Translations under genes and position numbers: made by a program | Notes under the pieces: model-generated | Seen by the model: the letters and a program-made list of their open reading frames with translations, nothing else | The model's database searches: none | Told to the model about the DNA's origin: nothing | Source: Euptelea pleiosperma | Taxonomy: Eukaryota > Streptophyta > Magnoliopsida > Ranunculales > Eupteleaceae | DNA: 64,000 nt | Assembly: GCA_035048495.1 (NCBI GenBank) | Contig: CM068545.1 | Location: 14,591,702-14,655,701, forward strand | Reading direction: 5' to 3' | In this document: positions 44,175 through 54,357 of the stretch, piece by piece | Layout: every line of letters starts with the position of its first letter | How positions within the stretch are numbered: the first letter of the stretch is position 1

Positions 44175-44497
44175 GTACGTTTCCGATCTCTCTCTCTCTC
44201 TCTCCGTCTCTATCTTCAAGCTTTCCCTTTTAGAAACGTCCAAATCGAATTATATTCGTAAAGAAATTCTACGTGTGTGTTTATAACAAAGCTGGTACAT
44301 TTAGTGCAATCCTGCGCAGTAATTGTTTGAGAAAATGTCTATAAGAAGTGTTTGTTTTAAAACTGTGTCTAAAATCTCCCCAGTACTATCATATTTATCA
44401 TACACCTTTGATTATGGATCATGTGGTGCTGAGGCTATGTTGTTATTGGCTTTGGGTATGCGTTAATGATTATTTGCTTCTTTATGTGTTTTAGGAA

Positions 44498-47400
44498 ATG
44501 GAGGCCAACTCCAAGCAAAATGAGAATTTGGAGGATGAAGAAGAGTTTGTATTTCTTGATCTTGATGGTGTTTGTGGAAAAATTGACATCCCGCCAAATG
44601 CACCATACGTGCTATCGGTACATCTATATATGTATTGTGGCTTAATTCTGCAAAATTTTCTAATTTGTGATTGTGAGTGTACCATCCCTCGGATAGTATG
44701 ACCATTTTTCTTGTCAACTTTTTAAAACCTAATTGTCTGTTAAGACCCAAACCAATACACCAAAAGCACCTAGGTGATAGAGGTGGGAAAAGCTTGAGTC
44801 TTAACCTTTAGGATTCTAAGATTCCACCACGCTTCCAAGGCCGACATCCACTGTGGCTCACTCTGAGGTGGCTTTCACTTCGGCACCCCTATTTTCTTAC
44901 TTTTTGTGAGCAGGCCCGGGCATTTTTTCCGGGATCCCTATTTTCTCTTTTTGAGCGAGCCCCCAGGTAGCTCTTTCCTCAGGTCGCCCCTCCCGTGACG
45001 TGGGGTTGGCTCTGATACCAAATGTTAAGACCCAAACCAATACACCAAAAGCACCTAGGTGATAGAGGTGCAGAAAGCTCAAGTCTTAATCTTCAGGATC
45101 CTAACATTGTTGTTCGTAGTTCAATTTTCTAGTCTTGGTGGGCGAATCAAAGTATCCACATCTACATTATGGTGTTTTTTGGCCAATTTTCCTAGCTCAC
45201 ACCCCCCTGCTTGGCCAGGGTTGATGGAATTTTGTATGCTCTAGAGAGTGCTCTACTGCTCTTAACATGTAACATTTGGTTTACTCATCACGACAAACAT
45301 TAAAAAGGAAAAAGAAACTATTGAGTTAAGAGAAATACTTGCATCAGGATGGGAAGATGTCCTCCTTGCCACAGCTATAATATAGCAGATGTGCAAAGAT
45401 TCAGACTCATAATTAGACGGGTCCCATCCGGGAAATCTCCTTGGCTAGAAGTTGATCCATTTGAAAGATATTAACCATCCATCATATAGAGCATGGTTTA
45501 AAAGGGACTATTATAACAGCTTAACTGTAGGCAACTAATACCATTATTTTACTGGACAATATGGTTATAGCCTTATGGGGTGTTACCGTTTTAACTGTTT
45601 TCAAAACCATTCTATAGATTATTCTGGACCATTTTTTCATATTTTATTTTGACTTTTGAAAAGAATGCGATAGATTAAATGGTTGTGATGATCCAATTGG
45701 ATTGATGCGTAAGAGATCTCCTTGGTGGGACCATTCAATGGTGGGTTCTGAAGTGATGCTTCATGGATTTAATGCTTTGGGTACAGTTAGAGAGGATGCC
45801 TTCTTTCTCTGCTGTTCTGATTTCTAACTTTAGTATTACTCTTCAGTTCAAGGATATAATATACTGTTTTAACAAGCAGGGTTGCCATTGGATTGATTAC
45901 TGTAAGTATATTGGCCAGTCGCGAGTATTTCTATACCTGAATATTCTCACCTATACTATGTTGATTATTTCTTTCAATTTGTGTAGGGTTTGGACACTCT
46001 AAATCCAGTGTTGGTTATAGGCGACAATTTGAAGCTGGTGAGTTTTTTCCTTGCAAAATCTACCTTCCTTTTTGAGTGCGAGGTGTTAGAAATTTAGAAT
46101 ATATGGGTTCTGAGAGTAACGAGTTCGCTTAATCATATTGTGAATCTTGATGAAATACAAATTAGACATAATTTCTGAATTTCTGCATTCCAAATGCTTT
46201 TGACATGAGGGAAGCTGCCTTGACCTTGCTTTCTTGCCTGTATACATATAGTCAGGAATGAAACTTGTCTATGCCAATGCCCCCACTTCCTAAAAAAGAT
46301 TGACTTCTTTCGTTTTGATTAGGGTAAACCTTACTTCTGTTATGCACTTAAAATGATCAAAAGTGGTATTTTACTTGTAAGTTAAATTAGTAAGTTTAGT
46401 TTACATGGAGTTCAGAGATGGATCTTACATGGCCCGGAATGGGCTACTGTCTAGATCTTACATGGAGTTCAGAGATAATGGCCCTACGAGACTAGCTGGG
46501 CTTATTTGGTTGGTCAAGTTGGGTACGCCTTATTTACTATAGGTCTTCATTCCTATAAGTTGTATTTCATTCATGGTTTGGATTTCCGTTCTTAATTGTT
46601 TAATATCTTGAGGGGTTAGGTACATTCGTTCCCCCCTGTCTTGGTATATCCTCTTGTATTTTCTATAAAAAAAAGTCTTCCTCCCTCCACGGAAGTTCCC
46701 TAAAAAAAAGCACAATTGTGTAGGAGATACTTCTGTCATGATGTCTGCATGTACAACTCCATTTGGACCTACATGTGCATGTGCAAAGGGGTTAGGACCC
46801 AACATCCAATATGTTCACCTAGAAGATCTCTTAGCTGAAAATCACCCGATAGGATGATCAACAATCTTGTCTATAAACTTATTTGCCGCTAGTTCCAGAT
46901 GTACAGCCCAGGGAAGCTCATATGGAGGTTGGATAGTGGTCATTAAGGTGATATTTTCTTAGCCGCATCATTCCTTAGGATAGTAGCAGTGTTTTGGTTT
47001 GTACATAGTCATTCTTAAACTATGCTAGGAGATATTTCCTGTATGGTACTCTTCCAACCGTAATCTTTTGTAACTCGTACTTAATTTATCTGACTCAGAA
47101 CCCTTACATATTTCATGCAAATTTTGTATTAAAATTTTTAGAACTGTACATAGAAATTTGAAAACTTGATCAATTCCTTGTAAAGGTTTTATAGATTTCA
47201 CTTATTTTATTTGCCTCAACTTAGAACTCTTACATGTTTAAAGCATCAGATTTAGTAATAAAGTTTGTCATACTTCAATTCATGATTTGAGAAGTCCGCA
47301 AAGTACCTGAAAAACTTGAACAGAATTAGTTCCTCAATGATATGTCACCCAGTGATCTATTTTAATGTTCTTTTCGGTGGCAAACTTGACAAACAAAGAG

Positions 47401-49191
47401 CTACGACAGGGTGACAGGATCCTCCATGAAAATGTTGGAAAGCCTAACCGCAACACACCTTGTAGGAATAGAAGAACAGGCCAACTGGCTTCACCAGTTC
47501 CCCCCTTCCATTATAAAAAAGAATTCAAAAAAGGGGAAATTAGAGAAACAGGTAGTCCGGTTCCCCCCTGCCACAAGGCACAATATGGGCTGTAAAATTT
47601 TTGTCTTGGAAAGCCATGTTACCATTTCATTTCGCATAAACAAAATGTTCTTTTATTAATGTTTTTGTTCTGTAACAGGTCGGAGAGTATGAAGAAACAA
47701 TCGGAACATGTCTTGTTTTCACTGAAAGTGGTGAGTTACATTCCTTTCCAGTTTCCACATTACTTGCACATAAAGAAGCTTCATTTCTTGGATGACTCAG
47801 ATTTATCTTTTTATAATAATCTATATAACAAAACAGGGACGTTGTCTCCCCACTTATACCCCCTCATAAATGTTTGACGGGATCTTATCTCCAAAATAAA
47901 CAGTGGATCTCAGCCTCTCACACCTGATTTTGGCAAATGCTTTGATGGGTAATGCCATGGGCACGGGCCACCCACTATCTATATAACAAGTGAAAGTGGT
48001 TGTCTTACACCCCCTCTTACCTTATATGGCTTCGATAATGAGTGGCTGAGATCCATTACGCTTCATATCGATGGTTGAGATTAACTCCCACCCGATTTTG
48101 ACAAACACTCTGTCGGAAAGTGCCGCGGGCACGGACCACCCACGCATATATCAAGACAACTCAGTTGTATTCTCTTATCTTATCCTGCTTCATAAGATAA
48201 AGAGTGGTTGAGATCAAATCCATCCATCTAAAGTGGACGGTTAGATTTCAGCCACTCAATCTCCCTCATTTATTCATTCACTCCCACTCATTTGATCTCA
48301 ATTTATTAAAAATTAAAAATTAAAAATTTTAATTTTAACACCGTTATATTTTGTTATTTCTTTTATTTTTTCATTTTTCCCTCAGTGCGTTACGATCCGT
48401 TATAATAGCCGTTATAATGGAAAAAAGGTAACGCCCCAGTCTGTTATACCGTTTGAGTGCCGAAGGCACCCAAATTTTGCAAACATTTTTGTCGGAGAGT
48501 GCCGTGGGCATGGACCATTTACTAGTCTATATAACAAAACAGGGAAGTTGTCTTATCTCTTATTTTATCCGGCTTCATAAGATAAAGAGTGGTTGAGATG
48601 AAATCCATCCATCTAATCTGGACGGTTAGATTTCAGCCACTCAATCCTCCTCATTTATTTGGTCACTCCCACTCATTTGACCCCCGCACGCAACTGATTG
48701 AAAATTTGAAATTAAAAATTTGAATTTTAACGTCATTATTTTCTGTTATTTCCGTTATTTTTCCATGTTTTCCATTTTTGCCCCTGTATGTTACAATCTG
48801 TTAGAACAGAAAAAACGGTAACGCCCCCAGTCCGTTATACCGTTAGTGCCGAAGGCACCAATTTTTTCAAATGGTTATGGGAGAAGAGGAGCATGTGGAG
48901 ATAAAACATAGCATACCCCACTGAATGACTTACACTTACACCCAAAGCTTAGCTTATTTAAGTGGATATGTATTCTATTACACTAAGTAAATTCTATTGG
49001 CAGATGGTGCACCTTTGGTGCATGAGGAGACAGGGCCATCCGAAGCGAACCTTTTCATGGGCAAGTGCATCGTAGATCCAAATCAAGCGTCAGCCAAGCA
49101 AGTCAAGCCCATTGCCCGCCTTCATAAAATTCTCAAGTTTAGTTTGTTACGTGAAGTTGACACTCAAGCAATGACGGTTAAATCAACCTGA
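44498..49191 (+). CDS. TFIIIC small subunit (tau55-related, TFIIIC_sub6 domain)
   Basis: Four coding exons (44498-44617, 45987-46037, 47679-47730, 49004-49191) give 136 aa across GT/AG junctions. Product in order: acidic N-terminus (residues 1-16), EFVFLDLDGVCGKIDIPP at 16-33, GLDTLNPVLVIGDNLKL at 41-57, VGEYEETIGTCLVFTES at 58-74, and EETGPSEANLFMGKCIVDP plus KQVKPIARLHKILKFSL near the C-terminus. These are the hallmark blocks of the TFIIIC tau55-related family (human GTF3C6), a beta-barrel subunit that helps TFIIIC recognise internal promoters of tRNA and other Pol III genes in the nucleus. Start is the first ATG after the leader-intron acceptor. The two middle exons are only 51 and 52 bp, in introns of 1.3-1.6 kb packed with transposons. 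No missing conserved block was noticed, so the gene is probably active. Confidence 0.9.
44738..45106 (-). mobile_element. TRIM retroelement in intron 1 of the TFIIIC gene
   Basis: 84-bp direct repeats at 44738-44821 and 45023-45106 (both beginning TGTTAAGACCCAAACCAATA) act as LTRs. On the - strand the 5' LTR begins TGTTAGGATCC and ends TAACA, followed two bases later by TGGTATCAGAGCC (45020-45008), a tRNA-Met primer-binding site. The interior is about 200 bp and non-coding. Flanks TTGTC and TTGTT agree at 4 of 5. At 369 bp it is a typical terminal-repeat retrotransposon in miniature, antisense to the host gene. Confidence 0.88.
45485..45625. repeat. GTTATAACGG-type repeat, degenerate copy
   Basis: Contains AGCATGGTTTAAAAGGGACT, then TGGTTATAGCC, GTTACCGTTTTAACTG and TTTTCAAAACCATTC. 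A shortened member of the family at 23425 and 28070. Lies in TFIIIC intron 1. Confidence 0.45.
47820..47977 (+). mobile_element. Helitron-like unit 1 in TFIIIC intron 3
   Basis: Begins TCTATATAACAAAACAGGG after an A and ends GCACGGGCCACCCACTA, with a TGCCATGGGCA hairpin about 12 bases before the end. 158 bp. The next unit starts at the very next base. Confidence 0.65.
47978..48147 (+). mobile_element. Helitron-like unit 2
   Basis: Begins TCTATATAACAAGTGAAAG immediately after unit 1. It ends near CGGACCACCCACGCAT, with the perfect hairpin GTGCCGCGGGCAC at 48120-48132. About 170 bp. It shares GGTTGAGATTAACTCCCACC with the units at 7.9 kb. Confidence 0.6.
48148..48525 (+). mobile_element. Helitron-like unit 3 with AT-rich cargo
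   Basis: The 5' end is degenerate (ATATCAAGACAACTCAG). The 3' end is GCATGGACCATTTACTAG at 48525, with a GTGCCGTGGGCA(T) hairpin. An insert at about 48300-48470 carries TAACACCGTTATATTTTG, then CCGTTATAATAGCC, closing in GTGCCGAAGGCAC. Confidence 0.6.
48526..48865 (+). mobile_element. Helitron-like unit 4, 3'-truncated
   Basis: TCTATATAACAAAACAGGG starts directly after the CTAG of unit 3. The same cargo as unit 3 follows (GTAACGCCCCCAGTCCGTTA), ending with GTGCCGAAGGCACC at about 48850, after which the usual 3' end is absent. Its 3' limit is about 140 bp before the last TFIIIC exon. Confidence 0.6.
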
Positions 49192-50100
49192 TTCTAATCT
49201 GTAAATCAAATCCCTCTTGTTCTGTTTCTTTCCATCTAATATGAGTTATTGACACTGAATTTCAGTCTCAGTTGGTTGGCTTTGCGTGGTCTCATCTTAA
49301 TCTGATCCGACGGTCAGTTGTCATGTAGTGGGCCAAATAACATCAAGCAAATTCTTTTTAACTGTTTGCAGGGAAGTTCTGGACCGTCCAATGAAGTGCC
49401 ACATCTTGGATTGTCATAGCCCCTCAAAACAGCTTGGTTGAATGAGTCTAGTATTCCAAGGTGGGGGCCATCACCGACTGCATGTGCTTGTGACACTTGG
49501 ATGGTAAAAAGATGAGGAAAGATGATGCTTCTAACTTCATACATGAAATAGTTGATGTCGGGGCAATCCATTGGATGATTCCAAACCAGCTGCATGTGCA
49601 CCAAGTGTACATTGGAGTGGTTCGGAATGATGAAGAGGAAAAGTTCACATGGTTTAAATTAATTGGATTGGTTCTCCAAGCCCCCAGCAGTTTTAGTAGC
49701 AGATTGGGATCTGAGTCTGGCCTTTAAAATCCTTCAATTATCTAAAACACAACAGACCTGAGTTCAAAACCCACCTTCGCCTTTGCATTACCGAATCATT
49801 TATCCTGTTACATTCCTTCACCAATGGTGGATAATGGGAATCGAAATCGCGCGCTAGTACGCTACAACTAGCAGCCAGCTCCTGGCGGCACGGAATGAAA
49901 CTTAGTAGTGCGCTCCGTTTGCTGGGTCACATCGCCTCATCCATATTTATAACCTTAAGCCGGTCAACCAGAACAAGTAGACTAGCTGTTGCCCCTCGCT
50001 ACTGCTCAACCTCGCTATCGCAATTCCCCACCAAAGTTTAAGACAGGGTGAAATAGTTGCCTCATGGACTGGATCTCTTGAATGTTCTAGGGTCTAAACC
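49192..50100 (+). other. 3' flank of the TFIIIC gene, with a SINE-like scrap
   Basis: 3' UTR is expected in the first part. 49740-49805 (CAACAGACCTGAGTTCAAAA, then CCACCTTCGCCTTTGC) resembles the B-box end of the SINE at 40841. No other gene is supported. Confidence 0.4.
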
Positions 50101-50104
50101 ACAC

Positions 50105-50138
<34 letters not shown>

Positions 50139-50145
50139 ACTAAAG
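50105..50145. repeat. (CTAT)n microsatellite
   Basis: About eight CTAT repeats are followed by ACTAAAGCTCTACACTG, then GTGACGCTCTCCCATC. Similar sequences begin some plant Helitrons, but no matching 3' end was found here. Confidence 0.6.
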
Positions 50146-50738
50146 CTCTACACTGTTGAGGTGACGCTCTCCCATCTTTTTTTCAACGTTTTTTTTTCAA
50201 AAATACCCCTATTTCTCTCTCCTCTCTCCTTTCTTAACTTATTAACATTGTCTTCTCTCCTCCTTCCAAAACGTCCATCCCTATTCCCTGAACGTTTCCT
50301 CACCATCTTTGTTTCCTTCCCAAAATGACTCTCCATCTTATTTGGTATTTCTAAAAAAAGTCTTCTTAGTTTAGTAATCTACTTGAAAATAAGGGTGTTT
50401 TAGGCTTTGTAAAAAATAATGTTAAATAAAAACGTATTAAATGGCCAAATAAAATGAAAAATTGGTAAAATTCAGGCTTTTTAAGGCCAAACGAATATAA
50501 CATTTCAACAATGACGAAATTTTTGATCGAATTTTTTATCCTGAAACCAAATTAAAGTCAAACTTTTCCCGTTTCGAATCTTTGCCGTATACCGAATTGT
50601 TAACTATGGGCCATACTGTGTGATTGGAGTTGTCACTTATTGTAAAAGTAGCCGAAGATACCCCTGTAGAATGGAAAAAATACTTAGCTAATTATTCGAG
50701 AAAAATTGAAAAGAAAAAGAAAGAACAGTTACTGGATG
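50146..50738. other. Intergenic, no gene seen
   Basis: AT-rich, with CT-rich stretches at 50210-50270. Frames are unremarkable. Confidence 0.3.
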
Positions 50739-50743
50739 GAGGG

Positions 50744-52215
50744 TGTGGGTGCCGTATTTTCCAGCAAGTCAAAATTGGACACGTATCTCTGGCTTAGCAC
50801 GTGCGGTTTCGAATACACGACGCGTGTTAGAGACAGCACGCGAGAGTTAATGCGCTGGAATCATCATCAAGAGCCTTAAACTGCCTATCGTATCACTCGA
50901 TTTCCATTACTTGGAAATGCCACGTGTCAGAATTGTATTATCGACACATGGAAGTGATGCTGACAGAGAATATTAACGTCTCAATCTTTAATATGTCGGG
51001 AAGTATTCAATCTTACCCGACATATTGATGAGTCTCATCCCACCGAGATCAACTGGGTAGACGGGATCTTTTACAATCTCATCCCGGGAACTCAAGGTTC
51101 TCATCCTGGAAACTCAAGTATATCATCCCGGGAACTTCAAACATGTCATCCCGGGAACTCATCTTGGCAACTCAGGTATATCATCCCGGGAACTCCAAAT
51201 ATGTCATCTCGGGAACTCATCCTGGCAACTCAAAGTATATATTCCCGGGAACTCCAAACATGTCATCCCAGGAACTCATCTTGGCAACTCAGGTATATCA
51301 TCCCGGGAACTCCAAATATGTCATCTCGGGAACTCATCCTGGCAACTCAAAGTATATATTCCCGGGAACTCCAAACATGTCATCCCGGGAACTCATATTG
51401 GCAACTCAGGTATATCATCCCGGGAACTCCAAATATGTCATCCCGGGAACTCATCCTGGCAACTCAAAGTATAGATTCCCGGGAACTCTAAACATGTCAT
51501 CCCGGGACATCATCCCGGCAAGGTCACATTATTGGCTGGATGCATTTATCCCGACAAGGTCATCAGACTTACTTGACGGGATCTATTTCAATATCATCCC
51601 GTCAAAGCCAGATAATGTCAAATGACTTACGTGGCAGGATCTCTTACGTACGAGGTAAGTATTCTGAATACCATCGATTTCTTAACTGATGAATATTGGC
51701 CACGTGGCAACTAGTTGAACTATCACGAATTCGACATCACCTTATCTGAATATTTGACACGAAGGATGCCACCTCAGTGTCATTTCAGTTATTTCAGGTA
51801 TAACCGAATTAATGAAGTCAAGATATAACCATAAGATTCTGTTTTATAACAGAATTTATCTGAGTCATCATTGACTGGTAACGACTAGACACGTGGAAGG
51901 TGAGTCACGCCCAGTTCTAAGGGTATAAATATGAGACCCTCAGGACTGAGAAGAGGATCTTGCTCTCCAGATCCAGATAGCTTAAACTCTGAAATCTTTT
52001 ACTATTTCCTAAAACCTGTTACATTTCCCAAGCTGACTTGAGCGTCGGAGCCTTGTCAACAGGTACAACCAAATCTCATCTGGAGATCATCCTATCCTTC
52101 GCAGAGGAGAAAGCAATTTCATCCTGGAGCATCAGAGTCGTCCGATCATCATCATAATCCGAATCGTCTGACCTCAAAGATTGTGTGGGTTAGATCAGAT
52201 ATTTTTCCCCCCACA
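50744..52215 (+). mobile_element. Solo LTR (Ty3/gypsy-like), GAGGG target duplication
   Basis: The 1472-bp LTR begins TGTGGGTGCCG and ends TTTTCCCCCCACA (canonical TG...CA with TGTGGG/CCCACA inverted tips), flanked by GAGGG at 50739-50743 and 52216-52220. GGTATAAATATGAGACCC at about 51919 is the promoter. GACTTGAGCGTCGGAG near 52036 is a phrase frequent in plant gypsy LTRs. No internal coding or second LTR is present, so it is a solo LTR left by recombination. Its orientation follows the TATA box. Confidence 0.85.
51090..51510 (+). repeat. 117-bp tandem array inside the LTR
   Basis: The phrase CTCAGGTATATCATCCCGGG begins at 51171, 51288 and 51405, a strict 117-bp period. Each unit is itself four diverged repeats of about 29 bp of the form CATCCCGGGAACTC. 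Because 117 is a multiple of three, a 160-codon frame stays open across the array. This frame is an artefact, not a gene. It lies upstream of the LTR promoter, in the enhancer position. Confidence 0.88.
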
Positions 52216-52220
52216 GAGGG

Positions 52221-52739
52221 GATAGGAGAGAAAGGCAAGAGAGGGAGGTTTTGAAACGCACGGTTAGTGGATGGCCTCATGGCCTCAATAGATTTTTATT
52301 TTTTGGCCGTATCACACCTTCAAATACAACGAGGCACTCTGTTTTTACCCACCGATCCATAAATGTTTTGCCCACCTCTTGGTGGACCTAAAAAACAAAA
52401 CTGAATTGAAATTTCTTGCTGTTGATTTGAACATGGCTGTATAAACATGTCTATTGATTTTGAAAAATGATCAAAATCCTATGGTTACCAATCTCCAATC
52501 ATACTGGTTTTTTGTGTGTAGTTCACCGTCAAGTGGGCCCAAAGGGGTCGCCCTAAACTTTGTAAGAAGGCTACCTCCATAGAAGAAGAGCTCCTGGAAT
52601 ATAAGTGGATCTACATAGAAAAAATCAGCTTGATTAGTTATTTATAACCTTTGAATCTGAGAACCTCAAATAATAATTTGTTGTTTTTAATTTGTCATTT
52701 TTTTTTTTATGTTTTGGTGGTTTGTTCTATTAAATTACA
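52221..52739. other. Intergenic with a degenerate MITE piece
   Basis: 52355-52560 has the weak core motifs CCACCTCTTGGTGGACC and GTTCACCGTCAAGTGGGCCC. Nothing else is supported. Confidence 0.35.
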
Positions 52740-53070
52740 CGATATCAGCCACGTGGCATATCTGTAGACGACATTGACTGTATGGATGTTTGGCCAATCC
52801 CTAAGTGGACCTACAAATGAAAAATTAACCTAATTAGTGATTTCTAAGCGTTTGATTGGAATCATTTTCATGGGTTGATTTTAACCGTGGGAATTTGAGA
52901 ATTATTGACCACTGTTTGGGTACAAGGGTCAAAAGTTTTGAAATCACTAATCAGGCTAATTTTTGGTTTGTAGACCAATCACTAAGATTGGGCAAGCATC
53001 CATATGGTCAGCGTTCTCTAAAAGTGTGCCCCGTGACTCATATTGTGGTGGTCACGGGAAGTTTTACTCC
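52740..53070. mobile_element. MITE with one intact GAGTAAAAC-type end
   Basis: The right end GGGAAGTTTTACTCC is conserved. The left end is eroded near CACGATATCAGCCACGTGG. Core halves are complete (GACTGTATGGATGTTTGGCC and AAATCACTAATCAGGCTAAT). No target duplication can be assigned. Confidence 0.65.
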
Positions 53071-53334
53071 ACCATTTATTATTGTGTTAATAAGAAATAT
53101 AATTTGGTAGAAAATAAATAAAAAATAGTCTTTGGTCCGGCTGCTGCTGGTCAAGAATTGTTCCAGCCGCAATTGCCTTTGCTGCCATGCGCCTACCAAG
53201 GTGGACCATGGGCACACACAATGAATAATATGGAGAGTTTGGTTTTTTCTCCGATAGCGAGAGCAAGTTTGATACACTCCCCTAACAAAAGTGCCATGTA
53301 GCACTCTTTTGGGCCCATTTGGCCTACGAACTGG

Positions 53335-53505
53335 AGAAATTTTTTCAAGTGGTGGGATTTTTGAAGCGGGGATCATGCGCCAATGATCTTGCTCCACATG
53401 TACCCTGGGTTTAAGCTTTGGTTTTAAAAAATAATATGCATATATGTGGTGTGCGATCATTGCCCTTAATCGCTGCTTCAAAACTCCTGCCACTTCATAA
53501 ATTTT
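53335..53505. mobile_element. TTTTTGAAGC-type inverted-repeat element, copy 3
   Basis: GGGATTTTTGAAGCGGGGAT and GCCAATGATCTTGC mirror GCGATCATTGCCC and GCTGCTTCAAAACTCC. Same design as copies at 19080 and 27218. Confidence 0.65.
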
Positions 53506-54357
53506 CTGCAAGGCCTGTGCACCACAAATCAGCCTGATTGATGATTTTTCTCCACTACATTCAACTTTTTTTTTTAATCATGGATGGGCTTAGAACGCAC
53601 ACTTGGCCTGTTCATAAACCCCGACCAATCAATGGTAAAGCACCAATGAGGATGTATGTAGGTCTACCCGGGGATGGGCCAAACATTGATGTGGTTGGAG
53701 AGTTGTACCACTTACTCTTACAAATCCTTACCAATGAAAAAATGACACAATGCAATATGACTAAGTCCATGCACCCCAGACCATGTGATCATTACTACAA
53801 GTTAAAACGTTTCTCCTTCTCTTCTACTTCCACGACTTTGAAAACTACCCACAATCCACAAAATCTCTCCACTAAAATCGTCTCTCCCCTCTTCTATTTC
53901 CACAACTATAAAATCTTTGTCGGGAGCCAATATATAAATTAGAAGTTTTCGAATGGGATGACTTTTGGTGAGGATGGTCTCTATGGTGAGGAGATAACCC
54001 TCACAAAAATTCAAATCATTCTGATATTCGTAGCATGGTTTACAAGTTGAACCAGCACATACATGTTAGTGAACTTGTTGTCTGATACTATATTATTCCT
54101 TTTGGCAATACATTCATGCTATTTCCTACTCAAAAATAAATAAATAAATAAAATAAAAGGAAGAAGAAGAACCAGAAAATTCAATTTGCCTAAAGAAAGC
54201 ATTCAGTATCTACTGCTTTTCCAACTAATCGATGTTTTATTCTTTGTTTTCCTTACGAATGGTTAAAGAATGGTCATCAATTTGTTGTTTCAAATCTGTG
54301 CACTACCTACTGTATTACCTTTCAATGTCATTGCTGCCTCAACAAGCATGGTCAGGG
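53506..54357. other. 3' flank of SDP6 and unassigned DNA
   Basis: The part nearest 54357 is probably SDP6 3' UTR (- strand). 54137-54160 holds a short (AAAT)n run. No gene is supported in the remainder. Confidence 0.35.

Noticed and set aside
47817..48530. Interpreting the GTGCC...GGCAC hairpins as transcription terminators or a CRISPR-like array
   Set aside because: The units differ in length, have TC starts and CTAG ends, and occur at other loci in both orientations. This fits Helitron-like elements in a plant genome.
51143..51625. 160-aa open frame with repeated PGNSKY-type blocks
   Set aside because: It is read through the 117-bp tandem array of the solo LTR. Period 117 is divisible by three, so the frame remains open by chance of the repeat, and other frames are open too.
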